Assembly (NCBI GenBank): GCA_020055645.1
Contig: CM034546.1
Coordinates: 120,454,375 to 120,518,374, forward strand
Reading direction: 5' to 3'
Length of the DNA: 64,000 bases
Origin: Tomocerus qinae
Lineage: Eukaryota > Arthropoda > Collembola > Entomobryomorpha > Tomoceridae
The position numbers were made by a program, and so were the translations under genes. Below are positions 15,501-29,320 of this stretch, piece after piece. How positions within the stretch are numbered: position 1 is the first letter of the stretch; each line of letters begins with the position of its first letter. The notes under the pieces are model-generated. The model saw only the letters and a list, made by a program, of their open reading frames with translations. It had not been told where the DNA came from and made no database searches.

Positions 15501-18500
15501 GAGGAGGCCTATGTTTTACGTCTTCAATTTGATCATCCCTTGCCTCCTGATCAATGGAATTGGTAAGCCCAAAGTTAAATAGTAAAATCTCATCGCTTTC
15601 TGTCTCCAGGTCTAAATAGTCAAAAGTCTTTTTTGTTTGTCTAATAAACTATTTGACCTTTCTAACGATTTTTGAAATCGTCTGAGTTCTCTTCACGGAG
15701 AATTCTTTTGGAATGGTTTCTGAGGGAGACTTTAGTTACTTAGTCCATTTTATTGGTTTCCTTTGTCCTCTTATGATAATCTTGGTAAATTCTTTTCTCA
15801 ACTCGGTTTCACTCTAAATCCCAAAAGGAAACGTAACTTAAGACTTACTAAACATTGTAACAAGCGTATAAAATAGTACCTACATAAACAGCTTTTTTAG
15901 ACTTCCTGTTCCAACTTCATGATGCTTTCCGTCTGTTTACTTTTCTGTCTCTCTGGCATTCAGACTACGACTATTCATCCTTGCCAAAAAGGTATTGTGC
16001 CCAGAAGAGTAATATTCATATGGATGTTTTCTGGAACCCATATTTTTCTGTACCAATCATCATATATTTGAAGATTACATAGAAATGCACTACAAATATT
16101 ACGTCACAACTGTATCTATACTTTTTTGTAGATTGTACAAACATGGAGAACTTACATCCATTCAGGTACTTATTAGAAAATGTCAAGCAAGATAGTGTCA
16201 GAGTGAAAAGTCTTTCATGTAACCGCTGAGTGTTTTGATGTGTACTGTGTATACTGCCGGTACAATAATGCCTGCAGCCTTTCCAACAAACAAAATTTCG
16301 ACATATGATTTCATACAATAAAAGTAAACGGAAAATATTTCTATAATCTGTAGTACCTCTTCGTATCAATATTGCATTTTTATATTTACAACTAGAGGAG
16401 GTTGTTTACCGGATTACATCAGAAGTCAGTTAAAAATTTGTATTGCTGACCCACAGCCAACTCAGTGGGCTCAGTTGACACAATTCTGAATAGTTCTCTC
16501 TGCATTGTATTTTCCTATACATATATTTCGTTCTTCACAATGTCCAATTAAATACCGCATTTGAAATTTAAATATTATTTTTAAAAATTATAAAACATAA
16601 GTAGATGTAAAATTCATCATTGTAAATAGTATAATATATTTCTATCTTTGCATAAGGTAAATATTGCTTTATCTTTCAAAAGGAATACGAATATGTAGAG
16701 TTAATATTCATTATTCCTGAAGCAATTCAAAGAGTACCTACTCAGTGTTCCTGATGAGGAATTTGAAGCAAACGTAGGCCAGCCAGTGAAATTATAAGTG
16801 CTTTGTTTGAGAGTTGATTGAAAATTGGGATACCTACAAAATACTCACCTACGTAGCAATACCATGGGGGTTCTTTAATAATGCTACAACAAAAAGGATT
16901 TGGAGCGATTCCAAACAAAAATAGTACTTCACACTATGCATGCTACGTTTCAAGAATATTGCCTAATGTGTTTTAAATAAAACTCTGAAATCTTATTATT
17001 TTTTTCCTGGAAAGCAGTTCTCTCAATTTCTCTCTACAGAAAGTGAAAACATATTGAAGAAAAAACTTCTACTTACTTTGCAAGGCGTTACGTGTTATTG
17101 GGAATCTCTTTTTTCATTCTAACCGAGGAGGCAAATTTTCCCAACCATCTTCGTAGAAATGGAAAAATCATCGATAAACTTCATTCCACACTTTGATAAA
17201 GCTTAAAATACTCCCTTAATAAAGGAGTATTTGCAATACAACTTAGCTAAACTTTTATTGTTATTACTAATAGAAGTTCTTCTTCAGCCTTCTGCTAGAA
17301 AAATTCAATTTTCCTTGATTGCCTGCGTAATTGATTCCAATTTTCTGGCAGTTGTCTTTGTCAAGACGTGATATTGTCTACTAAAGTAGGTATATATAGT
17401 CCAATAACAATTTATAGGATTCCTACTGGGGATGGATGTATATCTCAGTATAACCTTGAGCTAAATTATAGTCATAACATCTTACAAAGTCCATATATTT
17501 TTTTAATTTGACACAATTTCATATCTATTTTACGACTTACCGAGTGTTTTTAAACACACAGATGAATGAACAATGTCATTTTAAGTTTCTTTACTACTAA
17601 AGCGATAATGTGATGTGATGCTAGTATATACTTTGGACAAGGGCTTTAATCTAGTGTGATAATAATGTATTTCAGTAACTTGACGATAAAATTCTTCGGA
17701 GATGATTTACAGTTTTGAGTTTGCCAAGGAATAATACTGTGTAGGTGCGGATGGCAATTTCCAGAACCATATAAGCATGAAAAAATGTGAGAGTGGATAC
17801 GTATATAAGACAGAGCACAGAATTTCAATTCTAGTTTGGGATTTTCTTGTAAATAAATTGACTTACCACGATAGATTTGCTTCTGCATTTATTAAAGTTT
17901 TCCATCAGAATTGTGCAAATAATACACGTATAAGGATATTTAACAATTTGGATAAGGGGAAAAGGTAGTATTGGTTAAAAAAGCATGAAGGATTGATATC
18001 TAGGACAGTTCGTGCAGGAAGATAAGTCTTTTGAGTTTTTAGGATTTTCACCAATTCTATTCGCCTGTGTGGAATATTCGATAAGAATAGATACAATGAT
18101 AGAATTCTGAATGCTCAAGTGCACAGAAGGAAGGAACATGAGGTAGGTAGCAGTGTACTCAGAAAATGGAACAGATTTTTGTATTTCCTCGTGTTATCTT
18201 CATCTGTTTTTATTGGTGTACACATTCATTCTTGGCATTCACAAGTCTCATGGAATTCCTCAGTTCACTGATCAAATATTCACAACTGATCTTGCATAAG
18301 CTTTTACTTATTTTTACGTTCATGTTAGATTTTCTAGAATTTTTATACATCTCACTGCACATTAGTATCTGTCTTTATTTATGGAGTTGTGCTTTATTTA
18401 GCAGGCTTTGCATCGTGTCTGTCTGTTGTTATGCTTCTTCCTATCTGCCTTTCGAATTCCTACTTAGATTTAGTCATTCACTCCTCCTTATGGAATATAA

Positions 18501-21500
18501 AATACCTAGCCCTTTGTATTCAGCCAAAGAGAAATCCAATATAAATCATTCAATCTGAATGACTTTTATTCGCTATAAGCAGAAAAAAAAGCAGCCTGAT
18601 CTTTCTGTACTGACACACAGAATTTTAAACATTCCTTCACGTATTTATGTTTGATGGATATGCAACACGAGTCACGAGGTGAGATGTAGTAAGTAGTCTA
18701 ACACGAACTAAAATTGATTATAAAGGTTAATATGCTGTATTATGCTAATTTATTCCAAAAATCCCAGATTGAATGAATGTCTAAATGGAGCAATTTTATT
18801 TGATAGAATCTTTTTAAATTATTCCATATGTTACGGATAAAATATTTCATTAGAAGGAATAATGCACTAGCTCCAAGGCTGAAAAATTAACGAGGTAATT
18901 TTTAAGTCTTCTATTACTTTTAGCGTTTCTTTTCTACCTTTTTTAAGACTACATCTGCTTACAAGTAGGTCTGGTTTATATAATTACTTTCAACGAGTAT
19001 GACGTTAAGATCTGTGGGCTGAATGGTAATTATAATTATGTTGCAAAACGGTTGTAGATGGAATATTATTTCCATCTGGAAGTCATTCGCATGCATGGAG
19101 CCTTTGATAAGTCGACTGTTAATGGCTTTAAACTACCAATGGGCTGAGAATAGCATTTATAAAGTAAGTAGCTACTTAATTATTACTACTCCTACTGGTA
19201 CATAAATGGTTGCATTGACAGGTGACTTGGAGGTTAGTGAATGAATTACAAATGCAGTAAGTAAAGTATTAGTAGAAGCGCTTACAATTACTATCTAGTA
19301 TGTAGGATGAAAAAGTATATAGATTTAATTAGAGTTGTCTTGAATTGAAAATGTAAATAAATGGGACGTTATAAATAGAAAGTAAACCACTACGAAAATT
19401 AAGGCAGTAGTAGCCAAGCGAGAAGGGAAGATAAAACACAATGAGCCGAAGAAATATCCAAAAGACATAAATAAATGCCAACACAATGTGATTAGAGTTC
19501 TGACAACGACAGAAACAGAAAGAGAACCTTTAGCTTTTTATTTTAGCCATAGTAGTCGTTTAGTCGTATATTAACTCGTACTGGAAGTAGGATGGTCGCT
19601 AACATTTAGGCTTTTGTCCATGTAAGTATAGTAAACTAATAGTATAGTATAGTAGTACCAATTGGATAATAATATATTATTCGTGATTTCACTACAGAGA
19701 AAGCATTATGCATCCAGTGTGAGGATTCTATTATTCTGAAGTATGTATGTATGCATCTGTATGCGAGTAAGTAACCCATGCTACTATCTGTACTTTTCGC
19801 TGGGTTGATAAATGGCTCTGGTATGTGTGCCATTTCCTCTTCTATTTGAACATCGTACTCTGTACATGTTTTCTGTAAATTGACTAAAAGATTATAGTAT
19901 TTCTGTTCCGCAATTTTAATAAAACCCTAGTAAATGTACACATTCTTCATGGGTACTTGTGTATGTATATACAGTGAGCACTACATTTCAAAGAAGTGTG
20001 TAATATCTTATTACAGAGTCTGTCTTTATGGCAGCAGTATAATTTAGCCATACATTAACCATTTCTTGCGTGATGTACATTCTATGCCTAAAGTATGTTG
20101 TGTGTGTCTACGGGATTATATGTAAATTTAAAAGTTTAAAGTTATACGTCCAAGAGACAGATTGAAAGGATGTTGTTTACAAACCCAGCCTTATGGCAAT
20201 AACTTTTCTAAGGATGATAGGAAAGTGGTTTAAAGAAATTACGCATTCGCCAAACCAGCAATAAGAAAGATTGAGTAGGGGGAGGCGATTCTAAATCAGT
20301 TCACAATGGCTACTTGTAGCAGAAACAAATCGACTGGAAAATGAAACAAAATGCATTGTTTTTTTGCGGGTTGGTTGATCTGTCTGGCCTAATGTATCCC
20401 GTGTTTTGTTTGTTGAGTAGCGGGGTAATTTATTCTTTTTGCTTGTCAAATGCACGTTAGTTGTTTTGCTACATCGATATTACTTTTTTATGCATATGAT
20501 ATAATTTACGTGAATTTACGGTCAAGAAAACATTATTTGTTACAAGATTGTGTATCTAGTCAAGTAGAATGTTCCAAATTGAGTTTTATTGTAATATGCT
20601 TATAGAAACATTCAGTCATAGTATTTCAAATAGAATTTGAGTTAGAATTTTTCGTCGGTAGAAGAGACAGCCACAACTGTAAGACTACGTCATTAATACG
20701 AAGATCTAATTTAGAGTAATAAAACGTTTGTTTTCTATTTCGTCCAATTAGCAACGTTTACTTCGTAAGCCAAAAGTAAATGACAAAAGTTTTAATGAAA
20801 GGTAGAGATAGTTTGGCAGAGACTGAATTATGTAGTTACTAAGACATGGAAAAAATAAATGGTCTCCCTTCCTCTAAAGTTGGAAACTGTAGTCAAGAGT
20901 TAATCGTCTTAATTGAGAAAGTAATGTAACTTATTTAGAATAACTTGTTACATTTCCTACCCAATAGTTTGACTTTTGATGATTGGCTCCTGAAATTTTT
21001 CTAAGAGAAAGTTAAACAATTAATGGGAAAATAGAAATCATTTAGAAATTTACAGGGAATATGCTCCAAGTTAATTTAAGTTTGGAGCAACACTACCATG
21101 TAAAGTTTTGCTGTTAATCTTAAACTTTGCAAAATGCAAGACGCTAAAAGCGCTTCTAACTTTTTGTTTGTAAAGACTCTGTAGAGAGTTGAAACTGGAG
21201 CAGTTGGTTCAAAAGCTAAGTTTCATAAGAATTTTTCCCTGTCCTTAGCTTCATTGTCAACAAATTGAATTGCTTATGAAGAATTTCAATTTTCTATGAT
21301 GTACTAAGCAATGTTATAAATTTTCGGCCGTCTTTATAATGATTTTTTGATTGAATAATTAAAAGATTTTTCAACGTAGATAACTTGTTTTATTTTTCTA
21401 AATGCAATTCAAACTTTTTGACATGCAATCTGTAGAATAATTGAGATTAGAAGCCTGGGGTTCTTCTAGTAGGTATTAGCTAGTTGTTAGTGGGCGTGAG

Positions 21501-24500
21501 AAGTACCTAAATTGGATAATAACTCTCTAGATGTTAAAGAAAACTCTGTTTTCTGTCATCTTCAGATTCAAATGACGTAAAAAGAATTTTCTTTGAGTTT
21601 TTCCACGAATGTCCAAGTACTTTTTGTGATGAGAAGTGAAAGCTTAATGGTAAGCCTGCTGTCTTTTAAGTTTCATGTAATAATGAGGAAAATAAAGTCT
21701 GTGACTTATAAAATACTTGAGACTTATCCGAACTTTGCCCACTGAAATAGTACATGGAGATTATTACATCATGCATACATCTGTATAATAATCTGTAATA
21801 ATACAGAGTAGGATTCAGTAATTAGATATAGTGAAGACATGCCTGCCAGGTTTTCATTTAACTATGTCTAACTTTCAGCAACTTAAGAAAACGTTTGAAA
21901 TTTTATTGTAAGTAATTCAATTTGTGATTTAGGTTAAGACGAAATTTCGTCGCAAGGTGGGCGAAGTGATACTCGACTGTTCAGGTTTGGACATACAGAT
22001 AGGTATATAGCAGTTCTTTTCTTTACCATCTTGAGAAAAGAAAAGTCAAAAAGATTTACAGAGGAAAGAAAGAAAAGAAAGTCAAAGAAAAGAGTCAAAG
22101 AGTGCGTGAACATGAAACGAATAGGAATAAGCAGAGCAATAAGTGGAAATGAGCTAGTCCCATAAGTACTACATACTAAAGTTAACCGGCTTTTGATCAG
22201 TGGAGACAATCGCTATGTATCTAATACCTATGCTATGCCATGTCGGATACTATACTCAATTTCCTTATAGCAGACGTGCGATGTTTTCTGAAGATGAATT
22301 CCATTGCAAAGGTAATTGCCTAAGTAGTTTTAATTTGACCATCTGCTAGACATCACTTCTTTCTGCTCTACATATTGATAAATTGCTTAATAAAAGTCAA
22401 GTATCTATACATACCTACAGAGATTCCATGCAGAAATACGAAAGAGGTTTAATATCCCAGATTTTTAATATCGAAATTCCTCAAGGCAAAGTTCCAGTCG
22501 TCATTAAAACTCGAAACGTAAAGGCTAATTAGTTTATACATGGAAAATTGAATCGCATTTTGCAAATTTGCACTGTAAATTAGGTTAATCACGTCTAGGC
22601 GGTAAAGGATGGCTCTAATTTTGTTTTCTAACCGTATGAGTCTTTAGTATTGTCAAAACTGAGATTAATTCTCATGTTGTCATATGTGGAAAGGGACTAT
22701 GATATTATAACACGTAGAATATATCTGTGCTAACAATAGTATACTTGGTATGTTGGTCAAGTAACTTCAAGTGACAGGAAGCCAAATTGCATAGTATTAA
22801 CCCTGTCGGATAAAATAGAGATATTAGTTGAAGATTTGCATAAAATGTAGTCTAGTAGCAATTATTTGGAGATTTTAATGCAATGTATAACTCTATATGA
22901 CAATTTGAAGTGTTTTCTTTCGACATAATGCACGGATGGTTCTTTGGTGTGGGAAGATGAGATAATAGGAGTGCTAATGTTGTCTGCTGTTCCAATCATA
23001 ATGTAGGATCATGCAGTAGTAGCGCAAAGCAGGGATGTGTCAATAGGACATTGTAAGAGAAAGTAGATGAAAATGGGTCATATTTTGGAACACATTATTA
23101 AGAGAGTGGGTGAGATTACATATGCAAATAGTTGGAGTAAGCTGGGGAAAGTGGAGAAAACATATTCGCATTCATGTTCCGGTCGAGTTGGCAATAAAGA
23201 GTGGGACTGAAGTGAGCGAGGCATTTGACTTGAGTTCATGGGCTGAGAGCTAACTCCACTTGGGTTCACTTGGCTCTGTCTCATCTCCGCTATTTCTCCA
23301 GCCCGTGCCAACCGACCGGACAATTTCCTTTTCTCTCTTTATCTTCATCCATCTTTAAGAACATTTCTACTATTGCCCGCACATAGCCACACTCTTTCAT
23401 ACTCCTCCTTATACAGATGTGCCCATAGATTGTTTACTCAGACTGCTTATAAATTTCGACTTGAGATTAGACTCGCACTTCATTGTGAACAGCTATCTTC
23501 AGTAAATATATCTGACTCCAAATTCATATTGCTTTGAATGCCGTCTCTCCATATCCCTACGCATGTAAATCTCAGTTTCTCCATAAATATTTAGAAAAGG
23601 GGAAGTGAAAGTACCTAAGTAGGGCGTACGAGTATATTGGATCTTTCATTGATTTCTCATGACTGAAAGTTGGGAGAAAATCTCTAGTCACCCAAAGTAT
23701 ACAAACGAAGCCAAAGGACAAACAATAATATCCTACTTAGATTTACATCTAACACAGAGTGGAATAATAATACTAGCACAAAATATATATAAGGGAGACA
23801 CAGGAAGCTGTGGAGGAAGGTGCATTGCATTTTCTCTGCTTTCTCCGTCTCTCTCAGCTGAATGGAAATGAATTCTCAATACAAACTTTGTCCTCATGTT
23901 TGTTTCGGTTTTCGTGTTTGACAGCTCTGTTGGTGTTTTTTGTACCATGCGACTCGGGAGAGAAAGTCACACTGGGCATCTCAGCTCTTCTCTCCATGAC
24001 TGTCTTTCTCATGACCATCCGGGAAAGTTTACCACCCACGGAGAAAACGCCGCTCATTGGTATGCTATACCCTTAACACTTCTATTTACACCTTTCACTG
24101 CATGACCATTTAGCTATTCACCGTCCTGTTTCTGTTTATGTTATCTTTCCTCCCTTTCTCCTACTCTTCTGATATAAATAAACTCAATCTCATTGTCAGT
24201 CACACGTGGCTTGCATCTCGCTTTAGTTTAGTACTCTATATCCTCTTCCTACTCCACGTCTCCTCTATTTATAGCTACTCCTTTCAATTTCAGACAGACC
24301 CACAACAGTAAAACTTCTAATAAACGCCCAGGAGGTTGGAATCTAAAAAAATTTATATAACCGGTGAAAGTCTAACTACTATTGTTGATTTCAAGTAGTA
24401 TACCAAAGCTGCTACCTAAAATCAACGCCTTTTTCACACTGTATTTTCGACCTATCTTTAATAGTAGCTATGATTCCATGGGGTTTCATAGTTCTATAGA

Positions 24501-27500
24501 AATCATTGTGCCCTAGCACTTTTCCAGAACTGTCGTAAATTCCATTTATGAATTGGAATAAAAATAGCCAAATGTACATACACATCAGTGATTTTTATCG
24601 AAACATTAACCAAAAGGTGGAGAAAAACGAGCATTATGTTTTGTCTCATAAAACCTAATGCAACAGAAATAAATGAATTTTTCACATCTCAGGATAAAGG
24701 AGGATAGTTCATAAAAGGAGCATTTTATTCACCTCAAGACACAATCATTGAAATGACTCATAAAATGGCAATTTGAGGATTTGTAAAGTAAGTTATACTG
24801 CATGTGGGTACGTTAGTCTTTAAGTCGTAAATAACTGTGAATTCAGAGCATTATTGCTGAAACGTTAAAGAACGTAAGCCACATTGATAAATGTAGAGGA
24901 TAAAGCACCAATAACTATAAGAGAGTTAAAATTGCTCTCCTGTTCCAAGATAATTAATTTCTTCATTTTAGGAGCAAATGTATGATTTGTCCACTCATCC
25001 CCAATGCTCCCGAAAATATCTTTTTCTTTTGCAATACTTAATACTAGTGCAGTCTCTGGTAGTATCATTTGATATTTCAGCTGTACTGATGATCAATTAT
25101 TGTAGTATAAGATACTATTCAATTCTCTAAGATATACAGAGTTATCTATATGATAGTAGACATTATCTCTGTCACCGGAAGCTTCAATATTTCAGTTTCA
25201 ATTGAAATGGGATATTTGCTAGGACTACTCTAGGTGTCTATACTATATGCGCTATATAATATTATTATAGGTATTAGCTTTGGCACTTGTGCTAGTAGGT
25301 ATGTTATTTATGTGGGCTAAGGAAATACATTACATTAAGTCCCTTTGGCAAAATTGTTTTGTCTCATTTTTCAAGTCGAGGGGAATGAATGCACGTTATA
25401 CATCAGGAAGCTATTTCAATGCCAAATATCCTAATGAGATTCGTCCCACTCAAATTTTCCTTGAGTCTGAGACCTATAAAAATGACGACATTTTCATCGG
25501 GAAACGATAGAACTCTGATGAGTTTCGGTTTCTTATTTATCTTATTGTCTGATGTAAGTGGAAAGTTGTCCTTGAGATGTGGGAAGTAGATGCATGCAAA
25601 GCAAGGTACTTTATTAACAACTAGATAACCACAAATGCCAGGACATACATCTCTAGAAGGCGCATCCAAACTGGAACAATTTACAGTTTTGGCCATTTCA
25701 ATTGGTTTTTTGGACTTTTTGCATTTCTTTTTATTTCTATTGCTTTTCAGTGACTAAATGTGCTCTAGATTCTCTATTGACTGTTTCCTTTCTTCTCAAG
25801 GAGATATAAATTGAGGACAATTGGCCAAGATTGCACGTAAATACTATTATTCTTTATCCAATGTAATAAAGGGTCTTCTACTAGGGCGCTTAGGTACATT
25901 GTTAAAGATATAAAATCCTCTGTAAGATCTGCCAAGGAACACTGATGTCTTTGCATTTCAGCCTTTTGTACTCACAAAGAAAACAGGTAGACGAAACTTT
26001 TCACGTTGACGAGGTCGTAGTAGACTGTAATTTCGTATGCAAAACGCTGGAGGGAGCACAGAAGATTATTAGCTTTTGTTTTGTGACTTCCTGGCAGACG
26101 ACAAGAAATATAGTCCATCGAAAGAAAGCAGTAAAGCGGGCTGTCACGACTATTACATTCTCTGACATTTCCTGCCTCACAATTTACAAGGAGGTCTAAT
26201 TCTTGATATTTCAATAGAATGTAATGCTTCCGATCAACCTCTATCTCAATCTGCTTATTTCTCCCCTCTTATTTCACTAGCGACCTATTCGCATGTCGTT
26301 GTTCTAGTTTTTTCATTTTCTTTGACCAAGCATTAGTTTAATTTAGTGTCGGGAAAAGTGCACGGAATTACATATGTTCATTGCATGTTCCTATTATATG
26401 TATGACTATGTAGCAAATAATAAAAAATAAAAGTTTCCAATGAACTATGGCTTGATCCTTGTGTGGTGTGCGAAGGATTCTATTATGGAGTGAGCATCTG
26501 CATCGTAACATTCGCGTCTGCCATGGCAGTCGTCACATTGAACATCCATCACAGAGGTTTCCGTGGTGTGCCAGTTCCTAGGCCACTCCGATTCATCGCT
26601 CTCAGAGTCCTCGCCAAACTTTTGCTTGTACAAAATGAGGCTGAAGTTCCTGAGGAGGCAAAAGATTCCCAGCTTGAGACTTTTAGGGAGATTCGACTAC
26701 AACTTAATGTAAGGAACTCCTTTTTTCTTTCCAACTACATATACTATACATTATAAAACCAGTCTCCAAGAAAATCAGTAAGCAATGGCACTACTTACGA
26801 TGGGTATACCTTATTCAACTATGAGTAGTACTACATAATATCTAGTAAGAAGTCTATTTTCTACTTAGTACATTATTCCCTACTTGTGAATCTATGAAAC
26901 TACTACTTAAAGATGTGTATTTTCTTCTAATATAGTTATATAGTGAAAGAGTGTTAAGATTTAAGTAAGTCTGTATGGAGAGATCTTGATTGGAAAGCAT
27001 TGTAAAATGCGGTTTCATTCTATTTCACTCTGGCTCTGCTGGTCTAGTACACACTTAAGTCGTTTCAAGATTCAATTAACTATTCATATGGTCTGGGAGT
27101 GTACGGATTAAGATCAAGTGAATTTTAGCTCAAAGTGTTGTAGCAGTTGAGTCAGGGTGAAACACTAAAGTGCCTACTTTTACAGTTTCAACTACTAGAG
27201 CTCAGGTACTTGTGAATAATTAATACATTCTTATATAATGCAGAATATAACCATATATTTAGTAACTTATGCATCTTTACTTCAGTATCAATGACTTGTC
27301 AAATGTGTGTCAATTTTTCGTGGGAAAAGACAGTTTATAATAAAAACGTAATCTTTGAATTATAAAAGAAATTATATAACTGAACGAGCTAGATTTATAG
27401 AAGCAGAAGAGTCTGAATGCACTTTTGTCTATTCTAGTAACTTCTAGAAAAGATTTTCCAATTTTGGTTTATGATTTGTGTAATTTTATTTTTCAAGGTA

Positions 27501-28015
27501 ATTATTGTTGAGTAACAGTAATAGATACTATCTACTAGTACAGAATTAAGAGTTTATTCGGCTAGTTAAATATTTTTCATCGAAAGCATCATAATCATGA
27601 AATTAATGGGGAGAAAATAATTTTGTTGTTAATGTAGGGACTCAATCCAACATTGGGGCACCGACTGGACCCTCGAAGCGCGTCGAGGAAGTTTGACTAC
27701 TCTGACGTAATTCAGCGCTCTCCGCGGTTCGAGCCGAAGCCATCGACGGTGGCCACTTCGGCAGACACAGACATAGACTTCCGTTTCAGCAGGATCGCCT
27801 CTAAAATATGCGAAACGATAGAAAAGTGTGAAATGCGGACAGCAAATCAGCTAAAGCAAGATGCTAATCAGCTAGAGTGGAAACGGATTGCTTTGGTATG
27901 CGATCGATTCTTATTCTGGGCCTTTGCCATCGCCACCACAATATCCACAACACTCATCTTGTTTTCGTCCCCTTATGGCCCTTCACTCAGCTCACTATCT
28001 CTCACCAGTGGCTAA
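3511..28015 (+). CDS. Nicotinic acetylcholine receptor alpha subunit, alpha9/alpha10-like (5' partial)
   Basis: Pentameric ligand-gated cation channel subunit of the plasma membrane. Exons: about 3511-3659, 10450-10604, 12459-12642, 15346-15562, 23925-24059, 26476-26708, 27638-28015; phases agree throughout and the last six total 434 codons including stop. Visible marks: loop [10 protein letters not shown]; the 13-residue Cys-loop in exon 3; loop B ASWTYDG; the vicinal pair [13 protein letters not shown] that defines an alpha subunit; M1 in exons 4-5; M2 with GEK at its start (Glu -1', cation selective), Leu 9', Val 13' and Glu 20'; M3 in exon 6; M4 at 27890-27960. The NIHHRG...VPVP stretch after M3 and the short cytoplasmic loop recall alpha9/alpha10 subunits. 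Position 19' is Arg, where alpha7 has Ala. The 5' edge is uncertain: ATG 3471 opens the frame but directly follows an in-frame TGA, and the AG at 3509-3510 after a branch-like TTGACTGAAT is the likelier exon start. No signal peptide is visible. Confidence 0.95.
3660..10449 (+). other. Receptor intron after exon 1 (6.8 kb)
   Basis: Donor GTAAGT at 3660 and acceptor TAG at 10447-10449, phase 0. It contains the 36-bp tandem duplication near 7.85 kb. Otherwise I see only AT-rich sequence with no supported gene. Confidence 0.85.
7835..7906 (+). repeat. Two-copy 36-bp tandem repeat
   Basis: Two adjacent copies, 7835-7870 and 7871-7906, both beginning AAAAGTTTTCAGGAATAT and ending GTAGTTTTAGTT, with about two mismatches. 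Intronic; looks like a simple local duplication. Confidence 0.8.
10605..12458 (+). other. Receptor intron 2 (1.85 kb)
   Basis: Donor GTAAGC, acceptor ATAG; splits an Asn codon in phase 2. No supported feature inside. Confidence 0.85.
12643..15345 (+). other. Receptor intron 3 (2.7 kb)
   Basis: Donor GTAGTC after CAG, acceptor TTTTCAG, phase 0. AT-rich; nothing else supported. Confidence 0.85.
15563..23924 (+). other. Receptor intron 4 (8.4 kb), between the two parts of M1
   Basis: Donor GTAAGC, acceptor TTGACAG, phase 1. The longest intron in the window, placed inside the M1 coding sequence. Several open frames of 60-130 codons occur here (for example 18166-18558), but they are T-rich, lack domain signatures and look like chance. 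Confidence 0.85.
24060..26475 (+). other. Receptor intron 5 (2.4 kb)
   Basis: Donor GTATGC after the M2 exon. The acceptor is taken as GCGAAG at 26470-26475 because it gives phase 1 and continues the M2-M3 loop as PLIGFYYG. No supported feature inside. Confidence 0.75.
26709..27637 (+). other. Receptor intron 6 (0.93 kb)
   Basis: Donor GTAAGG, acceptor AATGTAG, phase 0, within the cytoplasmic loop. Nothing else seen. Confidence 0.85.
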
Positions 28016-29310
28016 TAAGAAAAAGCGATAGGAACTCAGCAGAAGCTCAAGACAAAAAGAAGGATTTACTTTACAACGAACTAAGCTAACTTAACACTCT
28101 TTCTCAACTCGACATAAACATCTCCTGCGGTCTTCCCAGTCAGATCGAGATCTACATGCAAGAGGCACTACTTGTTCATTTCTCGACTACACATCCCACA
28201 ACTACACAACTCATCTCTCACTCTGATAAACCATTCCACAGATAGCCACCTACTACTATAGAACTCACTAATTGTAAGACTTATTGACTCTTCTGGCGAC
28301 ACACTTCAGGCAATGACCTTCACACGCCGTCATCTTACATCTTCATTCACTCTCCCACAAACTCTTTGTTTAGACAGCAATTCAATTACCTTAGATGTTA
28401 CAACTATTCACAGTCGAGGTAAGTGTATATTTGAAGGTCAGAAGAATTGTCAACTCACACTGCAATTTGTAAATGGACAATTATTCTGAAATATATTGTA
28501 ACTAGTATACTCATAGCTACCTATAGTATAAATAGACATGTGTGATAATGATGCAATAAGTTCAGTTTTCAGTAACCCCTTTAAGCACTGCTACAGAAAT
28601 TTCGGCACAGTTTTCTAAATGTTTTACATGCAAATACGCCATTTGCAGTTAGTTACAACTTTTTGCTTTTCTTTTACTTGTACCAATATAATAACCTTGT
28701 TTTTTTGTTTTTGTCAATTTGATTCATCGCGGAAGAAGGAGAGCTATTTATTTTGTTGTGGTTGTGGTGTTGTCATCTATATTTATAATTTATTGAAACC
28801 TATTGTTTTTCACATTTAACCTGGAAAATCCTTGCTTGTTAATAGGTCATCAATGATTTATGCTGTAGCTTATAAACTATACCACTGTTAAGTTTCGATT
28901 TTTAAGGAATATAGATATCGTAAACTTATTACCGGAAACTGCACAGAGCACAGTGCACTGCACACACTAAAATTAAGATCTGTACATAAAACCACAGCAC
29001 ATGCATGGCTTCTCTATCTAAGCAAACAGTCTACCGCACATTAATTTTGAGAAAATTATATTTTCTATACGTCTGTTTTAAATCTTTTGAGTGTGGTTGG
29101 GTCACCAGGGTATGTCCACATTATAGCGTTTCTTTTGTGAAATGGAGTCGGTTGCGAACTCTAATTTTCAGTTCATAGAGACTGATTACAGTACGGTTGA
29201 TGCAGAAGAAGAGTAATATACGAAATACAACAATTTATTTGTATCAGTCTAAAAAAGGCTGAACAAACACAATTACATTTTTGTATCCCGCTATTATGGC
29301 GATTGCTACT
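28016..29310 (+). other. Receptor 3' UTR and intergenic sequence
   Basis: Follows the receptor stop codon. I did not find a clear AATAAA signal close to the stop, so the transcript end is unknown. No supported gene. Confidence 0.5.
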
Positions 29311-29320
29311 ATAAATGATG
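29311..29320. repeat. Left target-site duplication of the foldback element
   Basis: ATAAATGATG, matched exactly at 30239-30248 on the other side of the inverted arms. Confidence 0.75.

Noticed and set aside
18166..18558. 130-codon hydrophobic open frame inside the 8.4-kb receptor intron
   Set aside because: T-rich DNA read in this frame gives Phe/Leu/Ser-rich sequence by default; no family feature and no paralog.
23078..24105. Several overlapping open frames on both strands around the M2 exon
   Set aside because: Shadows of the GC-richer receptor exon and its flanks; only the + frame from 23925 has homology.
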